A DNA stretch of 47,293 nt. Origin: Candidatus Sphingomonas excrementigallinarum. GTDB taxonomy: Bacteria; Pseudomonadota; Alphaproteobacteria; Sphingomonadales; Sphingomonadaceae. The stretch is taken from the NCBI GenBank assembly GCA_019112965.1, contig DXIH01000041.1, positions 1 to 47,293 on the forward strand, written 5' to 3'. The notes beneath the pieces were generated by a model. It saw only the letters and a program-made list of their open reading frames with translations, was not told the origin of the DNA and searched no databases. Below are positions 1 through 8,636 of this stretch, one piece after another. The position numbers and the translations under genes were made by a program. The stretch's first letter is position 1; the number at the start of each line of letters is the position of its first letter.

Positions 1-1439
1 GCATCGATATCGGCACGTCGGGCGTGAAGGCCGTCGTGCTGGACGAACATGGCGCGGTGGTGGGGCAGGGGACGGCGGCGCTGACCGTGCAGCGTCCCCA
101 ACCGCTCTGGTCCGAACAGGACCCGGAGGCCTGGTGGCAGGCGACGACTTCGGCCGTCCGTGCGATCGATCCGGCGGTGCGCCGGGCGGTGCGCGGTATT
201 GGTCTCGCCGGGCAGATGCACGGCGCCACGCTGCTGGGTGCGGACGATCAGGTCCTGCGTCCCGGCATCTTGTGGAATGACGGGCGCAGCCATGCCGAGT
301 GCGCGGAACTGGAGGCCAAGGCCCCCGATCTCCACCGGATCGCGGGCAACCTGGCGATGCCGGGCTTCACCGCGCCCAAGCTGCTCTGGATGCAGCATTA
401 TGAGCCGGAAACGTTCTCGAAAATCCGTACGGTGTTGCTGCCCAAGGATTATGTCCGGCTGCGCATGACCGGCGAGAAGGCGTCGGACGTGTCGGACGCC
501 GCCGGTACGCTGTGGCTGGACGTTGAGCGCCGCGAATGGAGCGACGACATCCTCGCCGCCACCGGCCTGACCCGCGATCAGATGCCGCAGGCGGTCGAGG
601 GCACGGCACAGACCGGCCGTTTGCGCGCCGACGTCGCAGAGGCCTGGGGTATCGACGAAGTGCCGGTCGCGGGTGGCGGTGGCGACAATGCGGCCGGAGC
701 CGCGGGCGTGGGCGTGGTCAAGGACGGCGACGCGCTATTGTCGCTGGGCACGTCGGGCGTGATCTTCGCCGCGACCAAGGAGTTCCGCCCCAATCCGGCG
801 GGCGCGGTTCATGCCTTCTGCCACTGTCTGCCGAATATGTGGCACCAGATGTCGGTGCATCTGTCGGCGGCCGCCTGCATCGACTGGGTCGCGCGGTTGA
901 CGGGTACGCCCGGTGCCGCCGAGCTGTTCGCTCGCGCCGAAAGCGTCGGCCCGGCGAGTGGCCCGGAAATCTTCCTGCCCTATCTGTCGGGTGAGCGCAC
1001 GCCGCACAACGATGCCGAGGTGCGCGGGGCGTTCCTGGGCCTCGATCATGACACCACGCCCGAGCGTCTGGCGCAGGCGGTGCTGGAGGGCGTGGCCTTC
1101 GCGCTGGCCGACGGCCTGTCGGTTCTGCGCGATGCCGGGACCGAGCTGTCGCAGCTGTCGGTCATCGGCGGCGGTGCGCGTTCCTCCTATTGGGGACAGA
1201 CGCTGGCCGCCGCGCTGAACGTCGAGCTTGTCTATCTCAAGGGTGGCGAGGTCGGCCCGGCGCTGGGTGCGGCCCGTCTGGCCCAGCTGGCGGTCGATGG
1301 CGGCTCGCCGGAGCAGGTCTGCGCGCCGCCGCCCGTCAGCCATACCATCGCCCCCGACGCCGCGCTTGCCGAGCGTTTCGTCCCCAAGATTGCGCGCTTC
1401 CGCGACAGCTATTCCCGCATCACTCCGAGGAACCGTTAA
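1..1439 (+). CDS. xylB: Xylulokinase, 5'-truncated by the window edge
   Basis: Phosphorylates D-xylulose to D-xylulose 5-phosphate with ATP in the cytoplasm, the second step of the isomerase route for xylose. It belongs to the FGGY carbohydrate kinase family. The reading frame is already open at base 3 and reads IDIGTSGVKAVVLDEHG, the N-terminal phosphate-binding segment of the family, so only a few N-terminal residues lie outside the window; the GTG at 24 is internal, not the start. Further family signatures are GLAGQMHG, ILWNDGR, GGGGDNAAGA and the C-terminal ATP-site segment VIGGGARSSYWGQ. The stop codon directly abuts the ATG of xylA (no spacer), so the two are one operon. Only the extreme N-terminus and the promoter are missing. 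Confidence 0.95.
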   Translation, partial: IDIGTSGVKAVVLDEHGAVVGQGTAALTVQRPQPLWSEQDPEAWWQATTSAVRAIDPAVRRAVRGIGLAGQMHGATLLGADDQVLRPGILWNDGRSHAECAELEAKAPDLHRIAGNLAMPGFTAPKLLWMQHYEPETFSKIRTVLLPKDYVRLRMTGEKASDVSDAAGTLWLDVERREWSDDILAATGLTRDQMPQAVEGTAQTGRLRADVAEAWGIDEVPVAGGGGDNAAGAAGVGVVKDGDALLSLGTSGVIFAATKEFRPNPAGAVHAFCHCLPNMWHQMSVHLSAAACIDWVARLTGTPGAAELFARAESVGPASGPEIFLPYLSGERTPHNDAEVRGAFLGLDHDTTPERLAQAVLEGVAFALADGLSVLRDAGTELSQLSVIGGGARSSYWGQTLAAALNVELVYLKGGEVGPALGAARLAQLAVDGGSPEQVCAPPPVSHTIAPDAALAERFVPKIARFRDSYSRITPRNR

Positions 1440-2762
1440 ATGGCTACCGACTTTTTCGCCGACATCCCGACGATCCGTTACGAGGGTCCGGACAGCGACA
1501 ACGAACTCGCCTATCGCTTCTATGACAAGAACCGCGTCGTGCTGGGCAAGACGATGGAGGAGCATCTCCGCTTCGCCGCATGCTTCTGGCACACCTTCTG
1601 TTGGCCGGGTTCGGACGTGTTCGGCGGCGGCACCTTCAACCGCCCGTGGCACGCGGGCGCAAACGACAGCGCTGCCGCCGCGCAAAAGCGGGAAGTGGCG
1701 TTCGACTTCTTCTCGAAGCTCGACGTGCCCTATTACTGCTTCCACGATGTCGACGTGATGGCCGATGCGCAGGGTGTCGCCGAGCATCGCCGTTACTTCG
1801 CCGAAGCGGTCGATCACCTCGAAAAGCTGCAGGCGTCCTCGGGCCGCAAGCTGCTCTGGGGTACCGCCAACCTGTTCAGCCACCCGCGCTTTGCCGCCGG
1901 TGGCGCGACGAACCCCGACCCGGAAGTCTATGCCTTTGGCGCAATGCAGGTCCGCGACGCGCTGGAAGCGACGCATCGCCTGGGCGGCGCGAACTATGTG
2001 CTGTGGGGTGGCCGCGAGGGTTACGAGACGCTGCTCAACACCAACATGAAGCGCGAGCTGGACAATCTCGGCCGCTTCCTGACCCTGGTCGTCGAGCACA
2101 AGCACAAGATCGGCTTCACCGGCACCATCCTGATCGAGCCGAAGCCGCACGAGCCGACCAAGCACCAGTACGACTTTGACACGGCGACCGTGTACGGCTT
2201 CCTCAAGGCGTACGGCCTCGAGAACGAAGTGAAGGTTAATATCGAGGCGAACCACGCCACGCTGGCGGGCCACACCTTCGAGCATGAGATCGCGACGGCG
2301 GGCGCACTCGGCATCTTCGGGTCGATCGACGCCAATCGCGGCGATCACCAGAATGGCTGGGACACCGATCAATTCCCGAACTCGGTCGAGGAACTGACGC
2401 TGGCGGTGCTGGAGATCATCCGGGCGGGCGGCTTCACCACCGGCGGCTTCAACTTCGACGCCAAGGTGCGTCGCCAGTCGATGGACGCGGTCGACCTGTT
2501 CCACGGTCATGTCGGGGGGATCGACGTCGTCGCCAAGGGGCTGCTCAACGCCGCCGCGCTGATCGAGGACGGCCGCCTGGATGCGATCAAGTCCGAGCGC
2601 TATGCCGGTTGGGACGGTGATTTCGGCCAGCAGATCGGTGGCCTCGACCTCGCGGGGATCGCCGACCTCGCCGAACAAAAGGCGATCGACCCGAAGCCCC
2701 GTTCGGGTCGTCAGGAGCGGATCGAGAACCTCGTCAACCGCATCGTCCACTCGGGTAAGTAA
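1440..2762 (+). CDS. xylA: Xylose isomerase
   Basis: Interconverts D-xylose and D-xylulose in the cytoplasm using two divalent metal ions. At 440 aa it matches the long (class II) xylose isomerases. Recognisable segments are the N-terminal [38 protein letters not shown], the catalytic-histidine region YYCFHDVDV, the metal-site segment [36 protein letters not shown] and the [19 protein letters not shown] metal-binding stretch. The ATG immediately follows the xylB stop codon, so translation is probably coupled. A GC-rich hairpin at 2770-2792 and a second at 2806-2840 lie just downstream and probably end the transcript. No xylose transporter or regulator is visible inside the window. Confidence 0.97.
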   Translation: MATDFFADIPTIRYEGPDSDNELAYRFYDKNRVVLGKTMEEHLRFAACFWHTFCWPGSDVFGGGTFNRPWHAGANDSAAAAQKREVAFDFFSKLDVPYYCFHDVDVMADAQGVAEHRRYFAEAVDHLEKLQASSGRKLLWGTANLFSHPRFAAGGATNPDPEVYAFGAMQVRDALEATHRLGGANYVLWGGREGYETLLNTNMKRELDNLGRFLTLVVEHKHKIGFTGTILIEPKPHEPTKHQYDFDTATVYGFLKAYGLENEVKVNIEANHATLAGHTFEHEIATAGALGIFGSIDANRGDHQNGWDTDQFPNSVEELTLAVLEIIRAGGFTTGGFNFDAKVRRQSMDAVDLFHGHVGGIDVVAKGLLNAAALIEDGRLDAIKSERYAGWDGDFGQQIGGLDLAGIADLAEQKAIDPKPRSGRQERIENLVNRIVHSGK

Positions 2763-2769
2763 GACGGGG

Positions 2770-2792
2770 CAGGCCGAGGTTTTCCCGGCCTG
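2770..2792 (+). terminator. Probable terminator after xylA
   Basis: Seven-base perfect inverted repeat CAGGCCG / CGGCCTG with a 9-nt loop, 8 bases after the xylA stop, followed by the short run TTT. The T-tract is short, so efficiency is uncertain. Confidence 0.55.
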
Positions 2793-2805
2793 TTTCGCGT
2801 GACGA

Positions 2806-2840
2806 AAGGGGGCGCATCCGTTTGGTCGGAGGCGCCCCTT
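2806..2840 (+). terminator. Second hairpin after xylA
   Basis: Inverted repeat AAGGGGGCGC / GCGCCCCTT (one bulged G) followed by CTTGTTG. It may back up the first terminator and also end the convergent aminotransferase transcript. Confidence 0.45.
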
Positions 2841-2863
2841 CTTGTTGCTCGGGTACCAACGCT

Positions 2864-2957
2864 CCGTTCAGCCTGAGCGTAGTCGAAGGCAACGGGAACA
2901 GCTTCGCACATTGGCGACTGGATTCCCTTGGCCTTCGACTTCGCTCAGGCCGAACGG
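2864..2957. repeat. REP-like palindromic repeat, copy 1
   Basis: Two arms in inverted orientation: forward arm at 2864-2890 (CCGTTCAGCCTGAGCG then TAGTCGAAGGC) and reverse arm at 2932-2957 (CCTTCGACTTCGCTCAGG then CCGAACGG), separated by about 41 nt. The arms are complementary over about 26 nt with two mismatches. The same arm sequences recur at 21586-21666 in the opposite arrangement. It lies in the spacer between two convergent genes, the usual location of REP/BIME elements. No RAYT-type transposase is in the window. Confidence 0.8.
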
Positions 2958-2969
2958 GGTTAAGGTTGC

Positions 2970-4160
2970 TTAGATAACTCCGTGCGCCACCATATCCCGC
3001 AACGCCTCATGGAACGTCGCGATCGCCGCCAGATTGTACCCGGCGATGTTGATGCGTCCCGACCCGGCCATGTAGATCGCATGACGATCGCGCAGCCATT
3101 CCACTTGGCTGGGCGAAAGCGGCAGCGTGGCGAACATGCCCTTGCCATGCGCCACCGCACCCAGATCGATGGTCCCGATCCGGCCCCCCGCGGCCAGGGC
3201 GGCGCGCAGGCTTTCCAGCCGCTGGCGCATCGTCTCCAACTCGTCGCGCCACTCGGCGGTCAGGCCTTCATCCTCCAGGATGATACGGACGATCGCCGCA
3301 CCATGATCCGGCGGCATCGACCAGTTGGCGCGCGCCAGGGCGAGGAGGTTGGAGAACACCGTCGCACCGCTTTCCCGATCCGGCGCAAGGGCGAACAGCG
3401 CGCCCGTGCGCTCGCGATACAGCCCAAAATTCTTGTCGCAGGAATAGGCGAGCAGAGCCTCGGGTACCGCCGCCAGGATCGTGCGGGCACCCTCGGCATC
3501 GATATCGAAGCCATCGCCAAGTCCCTGATAGGCGAGGTCGACGACCGGCAACAGACCTCCCTCGGCGACGCGCGACGCAATGGCCTTCCAGCCCGCCGTG
3601 TCGGGATCAATCCCGATCGGGTTGTGGCAGCATCCGTGCAGGAGCACGGCATCACCCACCGCCGATTGGTCCAACCCGGCCAGGAAGCCGTCGAGGTCGA
3701 AGCTCTGGCTGTCCAGATCGTAACAGGGGATCATCGCCGGTTCGACGCCAGCCTGACGGAACAGTGGGGCGTGGTTCGCCCAGCTCGGGCTGCCGATCCA
3801 GATACGCGGGACACCCGCCCGCGCCAGCAGCTCGGCGGACAGGCGCAGCGCGCCGGTCCCCCCCGGCGTCTGGAGGCCGACGACCCGGTCGGCGGTGACG
3901 GCATCCCCCAGCACCAACATGGCCAGCGCCCGGACGAAGCCGATATCACCCTCCGGCCCGAGATAGGATTTGCTCGACTGTTCGGCCAGCAATCGTGTCT
4001 CGGCCGCCTTGACCGCGGTCATGACGGGGGTCCGTCCGTCTTCGTCGCGAAACACGCCGACGCCCAGGTCGATCTTTTGGGGGCGCGGGTCGGCGGCGTG
4101 TTGGCCGATGATCCGCAGCAAGGGGTCGTCGGGCTGACGGGTGAGGGTGGCGAAACGCAT
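2970..4160 (-). CDS. Aromatic amino acid / aspartate aminotransferase (class I, TyrB/AspC type)
   Basis: PLP-dependent enzyme that moves an amino group between aspartate or aromatic amino acids and 2-oxoglutarate. The 396 aa length and the segments KIDLGVGVFRDEDGRTPV (N-terminal substrate loop), KSYLGPEGD, QTPGGTGALRL, LLHGCCHNPIGIDPD (N180), VVDLAYQGLGDG (D208, Y211) and YSCDKNFGLYRERTG (Schiff-base lysine K243) are those of the AspC/TyrB subfamily Ialpha. The gene is transcribed alone and convergently to xylA. Substrate preference between aspartate and tyrosine/phenylalanine cannot be decided from sequence, so no gene symbol is given. A 496-base spacer separates its start from the next gene. 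Confidence 0.92.
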   Translation of the reverse strand: MRFATLTRQPDDPLLRIIGQHAADPRPQKIDLGVGVFRDEDGRTPVMTAVKAAETRLLAEQSSKSYLGPEGDIGFVRALAMLVLGDAVTADRVVGLQTPGGTGALRLSAELLARAGVPRIWIGSPSWANHAPLFRQAGVEPAMIPCYDLDSQSFDLDGFLAGLDQSAVGDAVLLHGCCHNPIGIDPDTAGWKAIASRVAEGGLLPVVDLAYQGLGDGFDIDAEGARTILAAVPEALLAYSCDKNFGLYRERTGALFALAPDRESGATVFSNLLALARANWSMPPDHGAAIVRIILEDEGLTAEWRDELETMRQRLESLRAALAAGGRIGTIDLGAVAHGKGMFATLPLSPSQVEWLRDRHAIYMAGSGRINIAGYNLAAIATFHEALRDMVAHGVI

Positions 4161-4656
4161 GGCAGGGCCTCTTGGACAGAAAGGCGCGCACCATAGGGTT
4201 TCGCACTGAAAAGGGAATGACGGATGCCCTTTGTTCGCATGGGCTGTTCCGTGATGCGGCGATCCATGCCGAACAAGCCTGAACGACCGGGCAAATCGAT
4301 GGTGACGTAACGCCTATTCGCCACGCCCCGGCTTATTTTTCGGTCCAACGCACGAAAATCGCCCGATATTGATGTGCATTATGGAGCGCTCCGGACGGTT
4401 GTTCGTAGACCTTCGGTACGGAACCGTTTCGGCATTGCCCGATCCGTCCGCCATGACCGTGATGGCGGATCGACCTTTCTCTGCATGACCCCGGTGGCGT
4501 TCGTCGCGTCATCGACCTTGTCGCGTGGCCAAAGCCGGTGCGTGGCAAACTGAGGATATTTGCGATGAACTTATCCCGATCCCTGCCGTGCAGCCCGTCG
4601 CACGATGACGGCCTTATCGATCATCGATCCGCACGGCTGTCGGCGGAAGGCAAGCC
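4161..4656. other. Long intergenic region between aminotransferase and Crp/Fnr gene
   Basis: About 0.5 kb between divergent genes. I see no convincing coding region: the open frame at 4333-4548 on the minus strand has no recognisable composition or family. It holds the promoters of both flanking genes and one imperfect Crp/Fnr-like site (TTGATGTGCATTAT at 4369-4382, 8 of 10 defined positions). Nothing else stands out. Confidence 0.6.
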
Positions 4657-5376
4657 GTGACTATGACGCTCAATCGCGACCTGGCGTCGGTTTCGCCAGC
4701 TTTGATCCGTATGTCACGCCTGACCGCGTTGGATGGCGCATCGGTACAGGCCGTAAAGGAAGCGATTGCGCGCCCGCAGCAATTCCGGCCGCGTCGCGAC
4801 CTGATGGTCGAGGGACGCGACATTGGCGGCCCGCAGCTGATCCTGTCGGGTTGGGCGGCGCGGGTCCGTCTCCTTCTCGACGGGCGACGCCAATTCCTGA
4901 ATTTCCTGCTGCCGGGTGATTTCGTCGGACTCTACCATCACCGGCGGCCAATCGCGCCGACGAGCATCATCACCCTGACCGACGTGACGACGTGCGTACC
5001 GCCGGAGCTTGGCACGCTGCCCGCGCTCGACGAAGCCTATGCCGTCGCCCAGGCGATGGACGAGGCCTATCTGCTCGCCCAGATCGCGCGGCTGGGCCGG
5101 ATGAACGCGATGGAGCGGATCGCGGATCTGATACTCGAACTGTACGAGCGGCTCGCGATGAGCGACCTGACCCATGGCCGCAGTTTCGACCTGCCGATCA
5201 CCCAGGAGACGCTGGCCGACGCGCTGGGACTGACGGCGGTGCATGTGAACCGCATGCTCCAGGCGGCAAGGCGTGCCGGTGACCTCATCTGGTCGTCGCG
5301 TTCGATGACGATTCCCGATCCCAAGTCGCTGGCCCGCAAGGTCGGCCGTGCGCAGATCCGGGTGACCGGCAATTGA
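4657..5376 (+). CDS. Crp/Fnr-family transcriptional regulator
   Basis: DNA-binding regulator with an N-terminal cyclic-nucleotide-binding-type beta-barrel (about residues 20-120; core GGPQLILSGWAARVRLLLDG and LLPGDFVGLY) and a C-terminal winged helix (about 150-225; PITQETLADALGLTAVHVNRML). There is no N-terminal Cys cluster, so it is not an oxygen sensor of the [4Fe-4S] Fnr type. The recognition helix reads HVNR where Fnr has E..SR. The GTG at 4657 is well placed after GGAAGG; an ATG two codons later (4663) is the alternative. It lies just upstream of a stress-type operon carrying a perfect TTGAT-N4-ATCAA site, so it is the natural candidate regulator of that operon. The signal it senses is unknown. 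Confidence 0.9.
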   Translation: MTMTLNRDLASVSPALIRMSRLTALDGASVQAVKEAIARPQQFRPRRDLMVEGRDIGGPQLILSGWAARVRLLLDGRRQFLNFLLPGDFVGLYHHRRPIAPTSIITLTDVTTCVPPELGTLPALDEAYAVAQAMDEAYLLAQIARLGRMNAMERIADLILELYERLAMSDLTHGRSFDLPITQETLADALGLTAVHVNRMLQAARRAGDLIWSSRSMTIPDPKSLARKVGRAQIRVTGN

Positions 5377-5389
5377 CCGAAAAAGTTGG

Positions 5390-5403
5390 TTGATGTGTAT
5401 CAA
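5390..5403. promoter_or_regulatory. Perfect Crp/Fnr-type binding box
   Basis: TTGAT-GTGT-ATCAA is an exact match to the Fnr/FixK-type consensus TTGAT-N4-ATCAA. It begins 14 bases after the Crp/Fnr gene ends and is centred about 87 bases before the ATG at 5484, a position compatible with class II activation of the downstream operon (start point near 5438 if centred at -41.5). Confidence 0.75.
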
Positions 5404-5483
5404 GATGCTGTAAAAACATGAAAAATGAGGAACATCGCGCCTCATCCAAACGCTGTCCGGGCAGGGAATGAGGAGAATGGCTT

Positions 5484-6074
5484 ATGCCGGACATGGCCGA
5501 CAGACCCCATGACGACGCGCCTGTGTCGACGTCCAAGGATAGCGAGGCGGCCGTCAGGATCGCCACTGCCGAGGCGGTGGAGGCGCGCGGCGACAGCTTT
5601 GCCGGATGGGCGGTGACGATCAATCGCCCGTCCGCTGAACTCTATGCTTGGTGGCGTGACTTCTCCAACCTGGCGAGGGTGATGGAGAATGTCGAGCGGG
5701 TCGATATGCTCGACGACAAGCGATCGCACTGGGTGGTCAAGGCCCCCGGCGGCGCGCATGTCGAATGGGATGCGATCGTCACCGAAGAGCGTGAGGGTGC
5801 GCTGATCGCCTGGGCCTCGGCGGAAGGGGCGGACATCGCCAATTCGGGCTATGTGACGTTCCAGGACGCAGGCGCGCGCGGGACCGTGGTGACCGCGACC
5901 ATCCTCTACGATCCGCCCGCAGGCATGATCGGCAAACTGGTCGCCAAGCTGTTCCAGCGCGAACCCAATATCCAGGTCCGCCGTGACCTCGCCCGCTTCA
6001 AGCAGCTGATGGAGACCGGCGAGGTCGCCACCAATGCGATGAACCCCAAACAGCGTGAGGAGCAGGACGCATGA
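5484..6074 (+). CDS. SRPBCC family protein (polyketide cyclase/dehydrase-like)
   Basis: 196-aa protein with the SRPBCC/START-like helix-grip fold, which forms a hydrophobic ligand pocket; its ligand or activity is not known. The fold signature runs from about residue 40 ([35 protein letters not shown]) through [20 protein letters not shown] to the C-terminal helix around [15 protein letters not shown]. The ATG follows GAGGAGAATGGCTT, a good ribosome-binding site. The stop codon overlaps the next ATG (ATGA), so it is coupled to the zinc dehydrogenase. This SRPBCC-MDR-SDR-YciF arrangement resembles general-stress or oxidative-stress loci in alphaproteobacteria, which is inference from context. 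Confidence 0.88.
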   Translation: MPDMADRPHDDAPVSTSKDSEAAVRIATAEAVEARGDSFAGWAVTINRPSAELYAWWRDFSNLARVMENVERVDMLDDKRSHWVVKAPGGAHVEWDAIVTEEREGALIAWASAEGADIANSGYVTFQDAGARGTVVTATILYDPPAGMIGKLVAKLFQREPNIQVRRDLARFKQLMETGEVATNAMNPKQREEQDA

Positions 6075-7246
6075 AAGCGCTGACCTGGCATGGCAAGCAT
6101 GACGTCCGCATCGACACTGTCGACGACCCGGAAATCGTCAATCCCCGCGACGCGATCATCAAGGTGACGGCGACCGCCATCTGCGGCTCCGATCTTCATC
6201 TCTATGACGGCTATATCCCGACGATGCAGTCTGGCGACATACTCGGTCATGAGTTCATGGGCGAGGTGGTCGAGACCGGATCGGGCTCCACGCTGAAGAA
6301 GGGGCAGAAGGTCGTGGTGCCGTTCACCATCGCCTGTGGTTCCTGCTATCATTGCGGCAAGCATCAATATTCGGGGTGCGAGAATGGCAACCCGGCCGAC
6401 AATCAGGATATCGCGCGCGAACTGTACGGCCACCCGATGGCGGCGCTGTTCGGCTATAGCCACATGACCGGCGGCTATGCGGGTGGGCAGGCGGAATATG
6501 TGCGCGTTCCGTTCAGCGATACCGGGCCGATCGTCATCCCAGACGGGGTTGAGGACGAGAAGGTACTTTTCCTGTCCGACATCCTGCCCACCGGCTGGAT
6601 GGCGGCGGAGAATGCCGAGATCGAGCCGGGCGACACGGTCGCCGTCTGGGGCTGCGGCCCGGTCGGGCTGTTCGCGGTCCAATCGGCGTTTCTGATGGGG
6701 GCCGAGCGGGTGATCGCGATCGATCATTTCCCGCACCGGCTGGAACTGGCGCGCAAGTTCGGCGCAGAGACGATCAATTACGAGCAGACCGCGACCTATG
6801 ACGCGTTGATGCAGATGACCGGCGGGATCGGTCCCGATGCGGTGATCGACTCGGTCGGGCTGGAAGCGCACGGGCTGTTCGTCGACAACGCGATCGACCA
6901 GATCAAGGCGTCGACCTTCCTCGGGACCGATCGCATCCATGCCATCCGACAGGCCATCATCGCCTGTCGCAAGGGCGGCCGCGTGTCGATGCCCGCCGTC
7001 TATGGCGGCTTCGTCGACAAGTTCCCGCTGGGCGCGGTGATGCAGAAGGGGCTGACGCTTAAAACCGGGCAGACCCATGTCCAGCATTATCTGCCTGGCC
7101 TGCTCGACGCGATCATGGAGGGGAAGATCGATACGACCTTCCTGATCTCGCATCGACTGCCGCTGGAACAGGCGCCCGAGGGCTATCGCATGTTCCACGG
7201 CCAGCAGAACGACGTGACCAAGATCGTGCTGAAGCCCGGTCAATAA
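6071..7246 (+). CDS. Zinc-dependent alcohol dehydrogenase, glutathione-independent formaldehyde dehydrogenase-like (MDR)
   Basis: NAD(P)-dependent medium-chain dehydrogenase of 391 aa. Catalytic zinc ligands are visible as C38 ([12 protein letters not shown]) and H60-E61 (GHEFMGEVV); the structural zinc loop has C89, C92, C95 and C103 ([15 protein letters not shown]). The Rossmann motif is [11 protein letters not shown] near residue 195. The insert after the structural zinc loop ([23 protein letters not shown]) is typical of the formaldehyde-dehydrogenase-like branch. The substrate is not determined; small aldehydes or alcohols are likely for the family. It overlaps the SRPBCC gene by 4 bases and is 11 bases from the next gene. 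Confidence 0.9.
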   Translation: MKALTWHGKHDVRIDTVDDPEIVNPRDAIIKVTATAICGSDLHLYDGYIPTMQSGDILGHEFMGEVVETGSGSTLKKGQKVVVPFTIACGSCYHCGKHQYSGCENGNPADNQDIARELYGHPMAALFGYSHMTGGYAGGQAEYVRVPFSDTGPIVIPDGVEDEKVLFLSDILPTGWMAAENAEIEPGDTVAVWGCGPVGLFAVQSAFLMGAERVIAIDHFPHRLELARKFGAETINYEQTATYDALMQMTGGIGPDAVIDSVGLEAHGLFVDNAIDQIKASTFLGTDRIHAIRQAIIACRKGGRVSMPAVYGGFVDKFPLGAVMQKGLTLKTGQTHVQHYLPGLLDAIMEGKIDTTFLISHRLPLEQAPEGYRMFHGQQNDVTKIVLKPGQ

Positions 7247-7257
7247 GGAGCCACGCC

Positions 7258-8040
7258 ATGGCCAATAAATTCGCAATCGTGACGGGTGCCTCGACCGGCA
7301 TCGGCTATCATCTGGCGGCTTGCGCGGCGCGCGACGGCTATGATCTGCTGATCGTCGCCGACGAACCCGCCATCCACACCGCCGCCAGCAAACTGTCCGC
7401 CGAGGGCGCCCAGGTGCGGGCGGTCGAGGCCGACCTGTCGACGTTGGAAGGTGTCGATACGCTGCTCGCCGCCGCCGATGGTCGAACCATCAATGTATTG
7501 TGTGCCAATGCGGGCAACAGCAAGGGCGGGGCGTTCCTCGACCAGTCGGTCGACGACTGGCGGCGCTCGGTCGACACCAACGTCACCGGCACCGTCTATC
7601 TGCTCCAGCGGGTGCTGACGGCGATGGTCCAGCGCGGTGAAGGCAAGGTGCTGGTGACGGGGTCGATCGTCGGCTTTATCCCCGGCCCGTTCAACGCGAT
7701 CTATAACGCGACCAAAGCCTTCATCGACAATTTCACCGAGGCGCTGCGCAACGAGCTGAAGGACGAGAAGGGCGTGACCCTGACCACCCTGATGCCGGGC
7801 CCGACCGAGACCGAGTTTTTCGCCCGTGCCGACATGCTCGACACCGATGTCGGGCAAAGCGAGAAAGACGATCCCGCCGAGGTCGCCCAAAAGGGCTGGG
7901 ACGCGATGAAGGCGGGCGAGGGCCACATCACCACCGGCCTGAAGAACAAGCTGCAGGTCGCGGGCTCCGGCATCGTGCCCCAGTCGGTGCTGGCCGAAGC
8001 ACACCGCAAGATCGCCGAGCCCGGCTCGGCCGACCGCTGA
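7258..8040 (+). CDS. Short-chain dehydrogenase/reductase (SDR)
   Basis: Classical SDR of 260 aa using NAD(P)H. It has the nucleotide-binding TGASTGIG (residues 9-16), the CANAG motif (81-85) and the catalytic triad S135, Y148 and K152 (YNATK). The sequence HTAASKLSAEGAQVRAVEADL resembles oxidoreductases of the DltE/YqjQ-type branch; the substrate is unknown. It is third in the operon, with AAGGAG seven bases upstream of its ATG, and is followed after 23 bases by the YciF-like gene. Confidence 0.92.
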   Translation: MANKFAIVTGASTGIGYHLAACAARDGYDLLIVADEPAIHTAASKLSAEGAQVRAVEADLSTLEGVDTLLAAADGRTINVLCANAGNSKGGAFLDQSVDDWRRSVDTNVTGTVYLLQRVLTAMVQRGEGKVLVTGSIVGFIPGPFNAIYNATKAFIDNFTEALRNELKDEKGVTLTTLMPGPTETEFFARADMLDTDVGQSEKDDPAEVAQKGWDAMKAGEGHITTGLKNKLQVAGSGIVPQSVLAEAHRKIAEPGSADR

Positions 8041-8063
8041 AACCCCAAACGAGGAGACGGATC

Positions 8064-8582
8064 ATGGGCCTGTTTACCAAGGACATCGCGACGCTGAACG
8101 ACCTGTTCGTCCATCAGCTTCAGGACATCTACTATGCCGAACACCAGATCACCAAGGCGCTGCCCAAGATGATCGAGAAGGCGACCGACCCGCAGCTGAA
8201 GGCCGGGTTCGAGCAGCATCTTCGCGAAACCGAGGGACAGATCCGGCGGCTGGAACAGGTGTTCGAGATGCACGGGCAGACACCTAAGGCGGTCACCTGC
8301 CCGGCGATCGACGGCATCATCAAGGAAGCGAACGAAGTTGCGGGTGAAGTGGCCGACAAGCGCGTGCTGGACGCAGCCCTGATCGCGGCGGCGCAGGCTG
8401 TCGAACATTATGAGATCGCCCGCTACGGCACGCTCGTCGCCTGGGCGCGGCAGCTCGGGCGCAGCGACTGCGCGGCGATCCTCGACGAGACGTTGGCCGA
8501 GGAAAAGGCGACCAACGAAAAGCTCACCGGCATGGCCGAAGGCGGAGCGAATGCGGCGGCGGAAGCCGCCCAGCCCGTTTGA
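8064..8582 (+). CDS. DUF892 / YciE-YciF-family ferritin-like protein
   Basis: 172-aa four-helix-bundle protein of the DUF892 family, related to E. coli YciE/YciF, which are stress-induced ferritin-like proteins. Typical segments are FVHQLQDIYYAEHQITKALPKMIEKA at the start, ETEGQIRRLEQVFE in the middle and EHYEIARYGTLVAWARQLG in the third helix; the Glu and His residues of these helices would bind a di-iron centre in family members. Its ATG is preceded by GAGGAGACGGATC. It is the last gene of the four-gene operon and is followed by a hairpin at 8589-8626. Confidence 0.92.
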   Translation: MGLFTKDIATLNDLFVHQLQDIYYAEHQITKALPKMIEKATDPQLKAGFEQHLRETEGQIRRLEQVFEMHGQTPKAVTCPAIDGIIKEANEVAGEVADKRVLDAALIAAAQAVEHYEIARYGTLVAWARQLGRSDCAAILDETLAEEKATNEKLTGMAEGGANAAAEAAQPV

Positions 8583-8588
8583 GGTCAC

Positions 8589-8626
8589 GGGCATCGTCGT
8601 CGGCGCCCTTCCCGACGGCGATGCCC
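8589..8626. terminator. Hairpin between convergent genes
   Basis: Fifteen-base-pair stem (GGGCATCGTCGTCGG paired with CCGACGGCGATGCCC, one G-T pair) with an 8-nt loop, located between the convergent DUF892 and ZIP genes. It has no U-tract on either side, so it may act as a weak bidirectional terminator or an mRNA-end stabiliser. Confidence 0.5.
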
Positions 8627-8636
8627 CATTGGGCGG

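Noticed and set aside
735..2750. 671-codon open frame on the minus strand opposite xylB/xylA
   Set aside because: Antisense to two well-supported enzymes; rich in Arg/Asp/Glu/Gly typical of antisense frames in GC-rich DNA; no family signature.
4333..4548. 71-codon minus-strand frame in the long intergenic region
   Set aside because: No ribosome-binding site, no recognisable family and atypical composition.
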